NCBI GenBank assembly: GCA_905215525.1
Contig: CAJMQJ010000009.1
Coordinates: 26,604 to 90,603, forward strand
Reading direction: 5' to 3'
Source of the DNA: an uncultured bacterium
GTDB lineage: Bacteria > Actinomycetota > Coriobacteriia > Coriobacteriales > Coriobacteriaceae
DNA: 64,000 nt
The notes beneath the pieces are model-generated. The model made no database searches and was not told where the DNA came from. It saw only the letters and a list, made by a program, of their open reading frames with translations. Below, piece after piece: positions 17,268-26,395 of this stretch. A program made the position numbers and the translations under genes. Numbering within the stretch: position 1 is the first letter of the stretch; every line of letters starts with the position of its first letter.

Positions 17268-17352
17268 CCAAGTGCCGCAGATTGCCGTGAAAGAGGAGCG
17301 AAGCGTACTTAAGTACGTGAGCGACGATTGAACGGCAAGGTGCGGTGCTTGG
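17268..17352 (-). repeat. Long hairpin between amtB and glnB
   Basis: Positions 17268-17288 pair with 17332-17352 (21 bases, 4 differences), and the apex contains the perfect palindrome CGTACTTAAGTACG. It lies inside the amtB-glnB unit and could act as an attenuator, a processing site or a repeat element. The two wobble-compatible differences pair better in a + strand RNA than in the operon transcript, so its direction is unclear. Confidence 0.55.
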
Positions 17353-17360
17353 GGAAGCTG

Positions 17361-18638
17361 CTAATCGAGTCCGGAGAAAGAAGGATATGCGCTCTCGCCG
17401 TGCTGACTCGCATCCAGGCCCAGCGCCTCGTCAGCCTCGTCCACGCGCAGGCTACCGTGGAACAGCGCCTTGACCACCGCGGCGATCAACAAATCGAGCA
17501 CCAGCACAATAACGACCGTCACCACAATGCCCAGAACCTGCGAGACAAGCAGCGACACGTCGCCCATGTAGAACAGGCCGCCCTTACCGGTCCACGAGAG
17601 CTCCGGCACGCAGAAAAGGCCCGTGAGCATACCGCCCAAGATGCCGCCGATACCGTGGCAACCGAACGCGTCGAGCGCATCGTCGTAGCCGAACTTGGTC
17701 TTAAGATGGCTGATGGCCAGATAGCAGACGGGCGATACGATCAGGCCCATGACCAGTGCCGCCCACGGCTCGACAAAGCCCGCACCCGGCGTAACCACCA
17801 CAAGGCCCGCAACCAAACCGGTGCTGGCACCCACCAGCGTGGGACGACCGGTGTGCACGCGCTCGACGACAAGCCACGAGACCATGCCCGCCGCGCTGGC
17901 CGTCACGGTGTTGAGGATGGCGAGTGCCGCCACGGCGTCGGCCTTAAACTCGCTGCCGCCGTTAAAGCCAAACCAACCAAACCAAAGTAGACCGGCGCCC
18001 AGCGCCACAAACGGCACGTTATGCGGACGGTAGCTCACCATGCCAAAGCCGCGACGACGGCCGAGCATTAAGCAGAGAATCAGGCCCGTGAGACCGGACG
18101 AAATGTGTACCACGTCGCCGCCGGCAAAGTCGAGCGCGCCGATGATGTCGCCGATAAAGGAACCATCGCCGCCCCAAACCATGTGGGCGAGCGGCGCATA
18201 GACCACGAGCAGCCAAATGCCCAGGAAGGCCGTCATGGCACCAAACTTAACGCGGCCTGCCAGACTGCCCGTAACGATAGCGGCGGTGATCATGGCAAAC
18301 GCCATCTGGAAGGCGATGTTGATGATCTGAGGGTAGACGGCACCATCCGCAGCATTGCCCTCGGCCGCCTGCAGCACCTGGTTGAGCACCGGCAGGCACA
18401 GCAGCTGGTCAAAGCCGCCAATAAACGGGCTAGAACCGTCACCACCGTAGGCCAGCGACCAGCCGGCAACAATCCACAGCACACCAACCAGGCCAATGGC
18501 GCCAAAGCACATAAGCATGGTGTTGATGACATTTTTGCGCCTGGACAGGCCGCCATAGAAAAACGCCAGACCCGGTGTCATTAAAAACACGAGCATGGTG
18601 CAGATGAGCATAAACGTTGTCGATCCCGTATCGTACAT
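17361..18638 (-). CDS. amtB: Ammonium transporter
   Basis: A protein of about 425 residues with 11 or so membrane helices. Amt signatures are present: FFYGGLSRRKNV, DFAGGDVVHISSG with the first pore His, FGFNGGS, and DAFGCHGIGGILGG with the second pore His of the twin-His pair. It moves ammonium across the cytoplasmic membrane and is usually gated by PII, encoded directly downstream. The start at 18638 follows GGGGGAGCGA; a longer frame upstream lacks a site. There is no obvious cleavable signal peptide. Confidence 0.93.
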   Translation of the reverse strand: MYDTGSTTFMLICTMLVFLMTPGLAFFYGGLSRRKNVINTMLMCFGAIGLVGVLWIVAGWSLAYGGDGSSPFIGGFDQLLCLPVLNQVLQAAEGNAADGAVYPQIINIAFQMAFAMITAAIVTGSLAGRVKFGAMTAFLGIWLLVVYAPLAHMVWGGDGSFIGDIIGALDFAGGDVVHISSGLTGLILCLMLGRRRGFGMVSYRPHNVPFVALGAGLLWFGWFGFNGGSEFKADAVAALAILNTVTASAAGMVSWLVVERVHTGRPTLVGASTGLVAGLVVVTPGAGFVEPWAALVMGLIVSPVCYLAISHLKTKFGYDDALDAFGCHGIGGILGGMLTGLFCVPELSWTGKGGLFYMGDVSLLVSQVLGIVVTVVIVLVLDLLIAAVVKALFHGSLRVDEADEALGLDASQHGESAYPSFSGLD

Positions 18639-18836
18639 TCGCTCCCCCTTGGTCGCATGAACGTTGTCGGCGCCCATCATGCGGCCGAGGGGCAACTGGT
18701 GTAGACCAGATACGGCGTTGTTAAACGCTGCGTTGTCGAATGGAAACGGCACCGCAATCTTGGAAACGGCGCGGCAACGGACGCGAAACGAACGGGAAAC
18801 GTGCGAACGAGAAGGGCGCGCTTGGCTCCGCTCTGG

Positions 18837-19856
18837 CTAGCGCCGGAACAGCTCGCGGGCTCGGTCGCGGAGGTCGGTAGCTCGGATGACGCCCTCGTAA
18901 CGATTGATGCGCAGACGCGGGAAGGCGTTAAAGAAGCGTAGGTCGCGGCGGCTGAGTGACACGCTCGGTACCGGGCGGCTCATGCGCTTGCTGGCAAGGC
19001 GACGACCGAGCGACGGACGCGGCATGCTCGGCGCGGCATCGGCCACGCGACGGGCAGCGAGCGCCAGGCCGCGAGCACCATCCGAAATAAACGTCGGCAT
19101 CGAAGTCTTCTCGCGCAGGGCATCGAGCGCCGCGTCGCCCAGCTCGGCCAGCCAAGCGTTAACGGCGCGACCGCGGATATGCGTCTGCGCCACCGAGTCA
19201 ATCGCCGAATCGGGAATACGTTCGAGCATAGAGTCGGAGGCGTCGGCAAGCGACTCATTGATGCGGTCGGCAAGGTCGGCACGCACGCGCTCAAGCTGAT
19301 CGGACAGACGGCGCCAGCTGGCCAACGAGCACACCGCATCGACCATCATCGCGACCGCGACGATAAAGGCGGACAGCCGCACAATCAGCACCGGCAGATG
19401 GCCAAGCAGCCCCAGCAATGCCGGCTCCACTAAACGGCAAATACACAACGCACCCAAGCCAAACGCGCAGGCCCAGTACAGGCAGATGCGTCCGTGCAGG
19501 TTAAACGGCAGATGCGAGTAATCCCAAAACCGGGCACCCGTCGTTTTTTCCAACAGCACGCCCACGCTATATTCAATCAGGCTGCATACGAGCGCGGCAG
19601 CGACAAACTGGCTCGAGGCGTCTGGGATTCCACGCAGCAGCAGCCAGCACGCGATGCCGCCCGCACCGTAGATGGGACAACACGGCCCTAGCAAAAAGCC
19701 GCTGTTGGCAAAGCGTCCGTGGTTGAGCATGGCGCAGACTGTCGACTCCCATACCCAGCCGCAAAAACCGTAGAAGGCAAACGAGAGTACCAGCGCCGAG
19801 AGCGGACAGGCGGCAAGCGTCGCGCCGTCAAATGCCATGTCGATCGCGGTTCCCAC
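18837..19856 (-). CDS. Putative ABC-transporter type IV membrane protein
   Basis: The N-terminal 190 residues hold five or six hydrophobic segments with the pattern FAFYGFCGWVWES, GFLLGPCCPIYGAG and LEKTTGARFWDYS. These are hallmarks of the family named 'putative ABC-transporter type IV' (old DUF1113). Transport function is not proven for it. The C-terminal 150 residues are basic and soluble-looking. The start is a GTG at 19856, four bases after the HD-gene stop, with AGAGGAG ten bases upstream, so the two genes are coupled. Confidence 0.75.
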   Translation of the reverse strand: MGTAIDMAFDGATLAACPLSALVLSFAFYGFCGWVWESTVCAMLNHGRFANSGFLLGPCCPIYGAGGIACWLLLRGIPDASSQFVAAALVCSLIEYSVGVLLEKTTGARFWDYSHLPFNLHGRICLYWACAFGLGALCICRLVEPALLGLLGHLPVLIVRLSAFIVAVAMMVDAVCSLASWRRLSDQLERVRADLADRINESLADASDSMLERIPDSAIDSVAQTHIRGRAVNAWLAELGDAALDALREKTSMPTFISDGARGLALAARRVADAAPSMPRPSLGRRLASKRMSRPVPSVSLSRRDLRFFNAFPRLRINRYEGVIRATDLRDRARELFRR

Positions 19857-19859
19857 CGT

Positions 19860-20417
19860 CTACTCACTCCTCTTTTCGTTCGATTCTTTGCTCGAGCCGT
19901 CACTCGGGCCCTCGTTCAAATCGTTCGCGCCGCCTTTGCGCGGCAGACGGCCGGCAATCGTCTCGCGCAGTGCGCACCATTTATCCGCCAGGCACACAAT
20001 CCATGCCTCACGACACGTCGGCGGCACCGGTACCAGCGGAAACATATGCCGTACGATAATATTCCGCTCGCGCGGCGTCAGCTCAAAATCTTCCTCCGCA
20101 CGCGCCAAGGCAAAAAACGGGTGGCGAAAGCCATGCAGCCGATGGCTTGGGTCGGGATCGTGCCAGTCATAGAGAAAGTAATCGTGCAGCAGGGCCCCGC
20201 GCAGCAGCGATAAGCGGTCGACGGAGATACCGACGCGGCCCAGGCGCTCGGCAAAGGACAGACTTGCCCGCGCTACCGAGGTCACATGTGTATAGACCGT
20301 CACATCGCCATGTTGGATAAACTCATGCATCAGGTCCAAGCGGCCCGCCTGGGCAAGCTGACGGGCGGCATCGTCGACCTCGCGCGCGATTTTCTCGGCA
20401 CGAACGGTATCGGACAT
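19860..20417 (-). CDS. HD-domain hydrolase
   Basis: The 185-residue protein carries an HD metal-binding core: HVTSVARASLSFAERL, then RGALLHDYFLYDWHD with the HD pair, followed by HGFRHPFFALARA and IIVRHMFPL. HD proteins of this size are nucleotide or phosphate-ester hydrolases; the substrate is unknown. The start at 20417 has GGAAGGAGG five bases upstream, far better than the longer frame. It is coupled to the membrane protein gene downstream. Confidence 0.8.
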   Translation of the reverse strand: MSDTVRAEKIAREVDDAARQLAQAGRLDLMHEFIQHGDVTVYTHVTSVARASLSFAERLGRVGISVDRLSLLRGALLHDYFLYDWHDPDPSHRLHGFRHPFFALARAEEDFELTPRERNIIVRHMFPLVPVPPTCREAWIVCLADKWCALRETIAGRLPRKGGANDLNEGPSDGSSKESNEKRSE

Positions 20418-20645
20418 GCGGCCTCCTTCCGGCGGCGCTCGGCGGCAAGCCGCAGCCTGCACGCAATGAATAAAATCATCATCGAATTTATCAGTATGGC
20501 ATCGGACAAAACGTTTTGCCCCACCAGTTGGCGAATTACCGCGCCGCCGTCACATATCAAACGCCAAAATGTGCGAGACTGTCTTGTGCAATTGTGCCGG
20601 CCGAGGGAGTGCCGGCGCACGATTCGCATGGAGTAACCCACAACG

Positions 20646-22427
20646 ATGCTGCTTACGCAAACGACAACGCCCGAGGACGTCAAGGCTCTCGATCGCGCCG
20701 AGCTTCCGCTGCTCTGCGGCGAGATCCGCCACGCCATCCTCGAAAGCTCCGCCGCCGTCGGCGGGCACGTTGCCCCCAACCTGGGCGTCGTTGAGCTTAC
20801 GGTTGCGCTCCATCGCGTGTTTAACTCCCCCACCGACAAAATTGTCTTTGACGTGTCGCACCAGACCTATGCCCACAAGGCGCTGACTGGGCGCGCGTAC
20901 ACTTATATCGACCCGGCACGCTACGGCGAGGCCTCTGGCTTTGCCAATCCCGACGAGTCCGAACACGACCTGTTCGCCATGGGCCACACCTCCACATCGG
21001 TGAGCCTGGGCTGCGGCTTGGCACACGCCCGCGATCTGGCGGGCGACAGCTACAACGTCATTACCATCATTGGCGACGGTTCGCTTTCGGGCGGTCTGGC
21101 GTTTGAGGGCTTTAACAATGCCGCCGAGCTCGACAGCAACCTGATCATCATCGTCAATGACAACGACCAGTCCATCGCCGAAAACCACGGTGGCCTGTAT
21201 CGCAATCTGACCGAGCTGCGCGCCAGCAACGGCACCTGTGAGCGCAACATTTTCCGCGCGATGGGGCTCGATTACCGCTATCTGGACGCCGGTAACGATG
21301 TGTTGGCCCTGGTCGACACGCTGCAGGAGCTGCGCGATATCGATCATCCCATCGTGCTGCACGTCTCCACCGCAAAGGGCAAGGGCTTTGAGCCAGCCCA
21401 GAGCGACCCCGAGCGCTGGCATCATGTGGGTCCGTTTGACATGGCGACTGGGCGCAAGCTCTGCCCGGGCCATCCGAGCGAGCCTGCGCCGCGCACCTAT
21501 GCCGATATTACGGGCGAGGCCCTGAGCGCTGCCATCGAGCGCGATCCGCAGGTCGTGGGCATCACGGCGGCCACGCCCTACATCATGGGCTTTACACCCG
21601 AGCTTCGCGCCGCGGCAGGCAAGCAGTTTGTCGACGTGGGCATTGCCGAGGAACACGCCGTGACCTTTGCCACCGCGCTTGCGCGCTCGGGCGCCAAGCC
21701 GGTCTTTGGTGTGTACGGCACGTTTTTGCAGCGCGCCTACGACGAACTGTGGCACGACCTGTGCCTTAACGACGCCCCCGCAACCATCCTGGTATTTGGC
21801 GCGTCGATCTTTGGCACCACATCCGAGACGCACCTCTCGTTCTTTGATATTTCCATGCTGGGCGGTCTTCCCAACATGCACTACTTGGCGCCGGCCTGCA
21901 TGGAGGAATATCTGTCCATGCTGAGCTGGTCGCTCGATCACCGCGAGCATCCCGTGGCGATTCGCGTGCCGGGCATTGGCTTGGTAAGCCGCCCCGACTT
22001 GGCGCCTGCCGAGGACGCCGATTACGGCGCCGTTCATTACAACGTGATGCGCCAGGGTCGCGACGTGGCCGTGCTCGCGCTTGGCGATTTCTTTGAGTTG
22101 GGCGAGCGCGTGGCAAACCGCTTGGCTGCCGAGTACGGCATCGAGGCCACGCTCGTCAACCCGCGCTATGCAACTGAGCTCGACCGTGAGTTCCTCGACA
22201 GCCTTGCCGCCGAGCATCGCGTTGTCGTCACTCTCGAGGACGGCATCTTGGACGGCGGCTGGGGCGAGCGTGTCGCGTGCTACTTGGCCTGCACACCCGT
22301 GCGCACGCGCACCTTCGGCATCGCCAAGGGCTTCCCCGACCGCTACGACCCCAAAGAGTTGCTCGCTCAGAACGGCATGACGGTCGAGAACATGGCCGCC
22401 GAAGCTGTAAGGCTACTCAACGAGTAA
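20646..22427 (+). CDS. dxs: 1-deoxy-D-xylulose-5-phosphate synthase-like enzyme
   Basis: The ThDP-dependent transketolase-like fold is clear: GGHVAPNLGVVELTVALH (first active-site His), GDGSLSGGLAFEGFNNA to NDNDQS (ThDP-Mg motif, from about residue 143), AKGKG, and IAEEHAVTFATALA (catalytic Glu about 335). DXS makes DXP from pyruvate and glyceraldehyde 3-phosphate. In ordinary DXS the segment after the third domain starts reads DRAGxVGxDGxTH; here it is FGASIFGTTSETH (about 384-396), so the substrate-binding Arg and Asp are absent. At 593 residues it is a little short. It may be a paralogue with a changed substrate. GGAG lies 12 bases before the start; a terminator follows. Confidence 0.8.
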   Translation: MLLTQTTTPEDVKALDRAELPLLCGEIRHAILESSAAVGGHVAPNLGVVELTVALHRVFNSPTDKIVFDVSHQTYAHKALTGRAYTYIDPARYGEASGFANPDESEHDLFAMGHTSTSVSLGCGLAHARDLAGDSYNVITIIGDGSLSGGLAFEGFNNAAELDSNLIIIVNDNDQSIAENHGGLYRNLTELRASNGTCERNIFRAMGLDYRYLDAGNDVLALVDTLQELRDIDHPIVLHVSTAKGKGFEPAQSDPERWHHVGPFDMATGRKLCPGHPSEPAPRTYADITGEALSAAIERDPQVVGITAATPYIMGFTPELRAAAGKQFVDVGIAEEHAVTFATALARSGAKPVFGVYGTFLQRAYDELWHDLCLNDAPATILVFGASIFGTTSETHLSFFDISMLGGLPNMHYLAPACMEEYLSMLSWSLDHREHPVAIRVPGIGLVSRPDLAPAEDADYGAVHYNVMRQGRDVAVLALGDFFELGERVANRLAAEYGIEATLVNPRYATELDREFLDSLAAEHRVVVTLEDGILDGGWGERVACYLACTPVRTRTFGIAKGFPDRYDPKELLAQNGMTVENMAAEAVRLLNE

Positions 22428-22470
22428 AAAACCTCCGCAAGGGAAGCACCCCTGCGGAGGTTTTAATTTT
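22426..22470 (+). terminator. Terminator of the DXS-like gene
   Basis: AAAACCTCCGCA pairs with TGCGGAGGTTTT around a 13-base loop, followed by AATTTT. Confidence 0.9.
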
Positions 22471-22483
22471 CGCGGCGCGATTA

Positions 22484-22700
22484 TCTCAATCTGTAACATC
22501 TAGGGCCCGAATTCCCGTCTAACTGTTACAGATCTAGACAAACCGTCTTTGCCCCTGACCTTTGTCTCGATCTGTAACAGATAGAGACCTTTTGGCCGTC
22601 TAACTGTTACAGATCGAGACATTCGAATTCCCCTAAGGAGATAATCTCAATCTGTAACAGTTACTCGGCAAAAATGGCTGCAGATGTTACAGATCGAGAC
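22484..22700. repeat. Three-unit array of inverted repeats, about 80-bp period
   Basis: The core TCTCRATCTGTAACA occurs forward at 22484, 22566 and 22645 and in reverse complement ending at 22539, 22620 and 22700. Each forward copy is paired with a reverse copy to form a unit of 55-56 bases; units are separated by 24-26 bases of unrelated sequence. The spacing of equivalent cores is 80-81 bases. The array fills the gap between the DXS-like terminator and the promoter of the amino-acid importer. Confidence 0.8.
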
Positions 22701-22734
22701 AAAACAGCAAGGCATGCCGCTGCATCTGCAAGAA

Positions 22735-22769
22735 CCACCACAAAGGTGCCTGTCCCTTTATGGTAGGTA
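22735..22769. repeat. Degenerate copy of the dispersed CTGTCCCTTT hairpin
   Basis: CCTGTCCCTTTATGGTAGGT matches the 3' half of the repeat seen at 36301, 44271 and 50992 with changes; ACCACC upstream can pair with GGTAGGT. Confidence 0.4.
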
Positions 22770-22810
22770 GAATAACCCATAAGGTAAGTATGTTTCTGAG
22801 TTATTTCGTG

Positions 22811-22840
22811 TTGACCCATTTGAGCGCGATAGGGTATAAC
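22811..22840 (+). promoter_or_regulatory. Promoter of the amino-acid importer operon
   Basis: TTGACC (22811-22816) and TATAAC (22835-22840) are separated by 18 bases, close to the sigma-70 consensus. They lie 44 bases before the start of the binding-protein gene. Confidence 0.7.
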
Positions 22841-22883
22841 TCTACTCAACCGCTAGGGATTTTATTGAGAAAGGTGTTCTACC

Positions 22884-23879
22884 ATGAGCAAGAACCTCTC
22901 CCAGCAGGTCGTTCTCGACCGCCGCGGCTTCGTTGCCGCCACCTTCGCAACCGTCGCCGGCCTTGGTCTTGCCGGCTGCTCCGACACCAGCGCCGAGGCC
23001 GACAAGGGTTCCGCCGTCGGCTCCTCCAAGAGCTCCGAAGATACCGAGGCTTCCGCCACGCTCGACGCTAAGGCATTCGACAAGCTCGTCGACAACGGCC
23101 CCAAGGCCGATGACGACGTCATCGCCGCCAGCACCTGGGCCACGGCCGTCAAGGACGCCGGCGTCTTTAAGATCGGTGGCGTTCAGACCTCCACACTCTT
23201 CTCCCTCCTCAACGAGAAAGACGGTCAGACCCGCGGCTTCGATGCCGGCATCGCGCAGCTTCTGTCCAACTACATCCTGGGCGAGAACAAGGTCGAGATC
23301 ACCCAGGTGACCTCCGACACGCGCGAGTCCGTCCTACAGAACGGCCAGGTCGACGCCGTCTTTGCCACCTACACCATCACCGACGAGCGCAAGAAGCTCG
23401 TCTCCTTTGCCGGTCCCTACTACTACACCCAGCAGGCCATCCTGGTGCTCGCCGATAACGACGACATCAAGAGCGTCGACGACCTGGCCGACAAGAACGT
23501 CGCCGTCCAGTCCGGCTCCAACGGCCCCGCCATCCTGGAGGAGTTCGCTCCCAAGGCCAGCCAGCAGGAGTTCAAGACCGACGAGGAGGCCCGCCAGGCA
23601 CTTCAGCAGGGCCGCGTTGACGCCTACGTCATCGACAACAACATGCAGCAGAGCGCCCTGGTCCGCGAGCCCGGTAAGTACAAGATCGCCGGCAAGCCCT
23701 TCGGCAGCAAGGAGCCCTATGGTATCGGCCTACCGCTCGATTCCGACGGCGTCGCCTTTGTCAACGATTTCCTTAAGAAGATCGAGGATGATGGCACCTG
23801 GACCGAGCTGTGGCAGATCTGCATTGGCGACCGTACGGGCGACACCAATGTTCCCGAGCTGCCCGAGATCGGCGCCTAG
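22884..23879 (+). CDS. Amino-acid ABC transporter substrate-binding lipoprotein
   Basis: The N-terminus has twin arginines (DRRGFVAAT) and a lipobox LAGC with Cys32, indicating a Tat-exported lipoprotein. The mature part is a family 3 solute-binding protein: GFDAGIAQLL, AVFATYTITDERKKLVSFAGPYY, AVQSGSNG and YGIGLPLDSDG. Proteins of this type bind glutamate, aspartate, glutamine or similar amino acids outside the membrane. Two permeases and an ATPase follow on the same strand. A hairpin between this gene and the first permease may lower expression of the downstream genes relative to the binding protein. Confidence 0.9.
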   Translation: MSKNLSQQVVLDRRGFVAATFATVAGLGLAGCSDTSAEADKGSAVGSSKSSEDTEASATLDAKAFDKLVDNGPKADDDVIAASTWATAVKDAGVFKIGGVQTSTLFSLLNEKDGQTRGFDAGIAQLLSNYILGENKVEITQVTSDTRESVLQNGQVDAVFATYTITDERKKLVSFAGPYYYTQQAILVLADNDDIKSVDDLADKNVAVQSGSNGPAILEEFAPKASQQEFKTDEEARQALQQGRVDAYVIDNNMQQSALVREPGKYKIAGKPFGSKEPYGIGLPLDSDGVAFVNDFLKKIEDDGTWTELWQICIGDRTGDTNVPELPEIGA

Positions 23880-23967
23880 GCAGCGAGCCTAGTAACGGCC
23901 GCTACGAAACCATACGGAAACGCACGATGCGCTTTATTGCGCTAAACTGTTTCCTCACTGAGTTGTC

Positions 23968-23996
23968 GGGGCTTCCGTACACACGGGAGCCCCTTT
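23968..23996 (+). terminator. Intra-operon hairpin with short T-run
   Basis: GGGGCTTCCG pairs with CGGGAGCCCC around six bases, followed by TTT. It probably gives partial termination after the binding-protein gene. Confidence 0.6.
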
Positions 23997-24017
23997 CCTT
24001 ACCGGCGGGAGGTCCGC

Positions 24018-24677
24018 ATGAGTCTCTCCGAGCTCTGGTCGCTCTATGGCCAGAACTACATTGACGCGCTGCTAGCAACCTGGGGCATGACGCTTGAGTC
24101 GTTTGCCATCGCCATGGTGTTGGCCGTCGCCGTCACCGTGATGCGCGTGTCGCCGCTCAAGCCGCTGCGCGTCTTTGGCGACCTGTATGTCCAGGTCTTC
24201 CGTAACATCCCCGGCATCGCGCTGCTCATCATCGTCGTCTACGCATTGCCGCCACTCAAGGTCGTTCTGCCCTACCGTACCTGCGTTATCGTCGCCACGG
24301 TGTTGCTGGGCTCCGCCTTTGGCTCCGAGAACTTCATGAGCGGCATCAACACCGTCGGCGTCGGCCAGGTGGAAGCCGCCCGCTCGCTGGGCATGAGCTT
24401 CAACCGCATCCTCGCCAAGATCGTGATTCCGCAGGCACTGCGCTCGAGCGTGCTGCCCATGACCAACCTCTTTATCGCCGTCATGCTCACCACCGCGCTC
24501 GGCAGTCAGGTGCCGCTTAAGCCCCAGGAGCTCACCGGCGTGGTGAGCTATATCAACACGCGCTCGCTCGGCGGCGTCGCCGCGTTCTTTATCTCGGCGC
24601 TCGGCTACCTGGGCACGGCGTTTGTGGTGAGCCACATTGGCAACTACATCGATAAGAAGGTGAGGATCCTCCGATGA
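24018..24677 (+). CDS. Polar amino-acid ABC transporter permease 1
   Basis: A 219-residue inner-membrane protein of the HisM/GluC family, with about five helices. The EAA-type loop that contacts the ATPase is visible as GVGQVEAARSLGMSFNRIL. VQVFRNIPGIALL is the usual family start region. GGGAGGTCCGC precedes the ATG. Its stop overlaps the next gene's start by four bases, so the two permeases are made together, probably as a heterodimer. Confidence 0.9.
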   Translation: MSLSELWSLYGQNYIDALLATWGMTLESFAIAMVLAVAVTVMRVSPLKPLRVFGDLYVQVFRNIPGIALLIIVVYALPPLKVVLPYRTCVIVATVLLGSAFGSENFMSGINTVGVGQVEAARSLGMSFNRILAKIVIPQALRSSVLPMTNLFIAVMLTTALGSQVPLKPQELTGVVSYINTRSLGGVAAFFISALGYLGTAFVVSHIGNYIDKKVRILR

Positions 24678-25507
24678 GCAAGCACTCCTCTCCCGCGCTC
24701 ACCATGCGCGATGCGCTCTACGAGGCTCCCGGCCCCAAGATGCGCGCCAAAATTCGCATCGGCACCGTTATCTCGCTGGTTGCCGTCGCCGCGCTCGCTG
24801 CCCTCGTGCTGCAGCGCTTTTATGTGACCGGTCAGCTTTCGGTCCACTATTGGTATTTCTTTACGCACCTCACCACCTGGAAGTTCCTGCTTGCCGGCTT
24901 TGAGGGCACCGTTAAAGTCGCACTCACCGCCGGCGCCATCGCGCTGGTGCTCGGCCTTGCCCTTATGCTCGGTCGCACCAGCGACATTAAGCCGCTGCAG
25001 CTGGTCTGCCGCGTGCTCACCGATTTCTTCCGCGGCGTGCCGAGCCTTCTGTTCATCTACTTCTTCTTTTTGGTGCTGCCCCAGTACAAGATTGCGCTGC
25101 CGTCGTTTTGGATGCTCACGCTTCCCGTCGCGCTCGCCGCAGCCGGTGTACTGGCCGAAATCTTCCGTGCCGGCGTCAACGCCGTACCGCGCGGCCAGGT
25201 CGAGGCGGCCCAGGCACTCGGTCTCTCCAAAGCTAAAATCACCTTTAAAATCGTCCTGCCGCAGGCTATTCGGTTTATCATTCCGTCGTTGATTTCGCAG
25301 CTTGTGGTCGTCGTCAAAGACACCACCGTCGCCTACGTGGTGAGCTACCCCGACCTCATGCAAAATGCCCGCGTGCTCATTACCAACTACGATGCCCTCG
25401 TGTCGGTCTACCTGGTGATCGCGGTCATCTATATCCTCATCAACGTCGCGATCAACAAGGCCGCTGTCTACGTTTCGCACAAGACCGGCGCGACCATCAT
25501 CCGCTAA
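24674..25507 (+). CDS. Polar amino-acid ABC transporter permease 2
   Basis: A 277-residue permease of the same family. After a short cytoplasmic N-terminus it has five or six helices and the coupling loop PRGQVEAAQALGLSKAKI. LTDFFRGVPSLLFIYF matches the family's FRGxP region. It overlaps the preceding gene (ATGA) and is followed by the ATPase gene after 36 bases. Confidence 0.9.
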   Translation: MSKHSSPALTMRDALYEAPGPKMRAKIRIGTVISLVAVAALAALVLQRFYVTGQLSVHYWYFFTHLTTWKFLLAGFEGTVKVALTAGAIALVLGLALMLGRTSDIKPLQLVCRVLTDFFRGVPSLLFIYFFFLVLPQYKIALPSFWMLTLPVALAAAGVLAEIFRAGVNAVPRGQVEAAQALGLSKAKITFKIVLPQAIRFIIPSLISQLVVVVKDTTVAYVVSYPDLMQNARVLITNYDALVSVYLVIAVIYILINVAINKAAVYVSHKTGATIIR

Positions 25508-25543
25508 CGCTTTACCATTTCGAGTTATAAGGAGCCGAGCACC

Positions 25544-26308
<765 letters not shown>

Positions 26309-26395
26309 CCAGCCACCCCGTGGGACAAATCCATCGGAAGTGTTGTCCCACGTCTCTCATGCGCCCTGTCGCCTTTAGATTCGAAAGCAGCACCT

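Noticed and set aside
20550..22217. Long open frame antisense to the DXS-like gene
   Set aside because: It is a product of high-GC codon bias; the + strand protein has clear ThDP motifs and the antisense frame has none.
22484..22700. CRISPR-like array
   Set aside because: Repeats alternate in orientation, spacers are few and of mixed length, and no cas genes are nearby.
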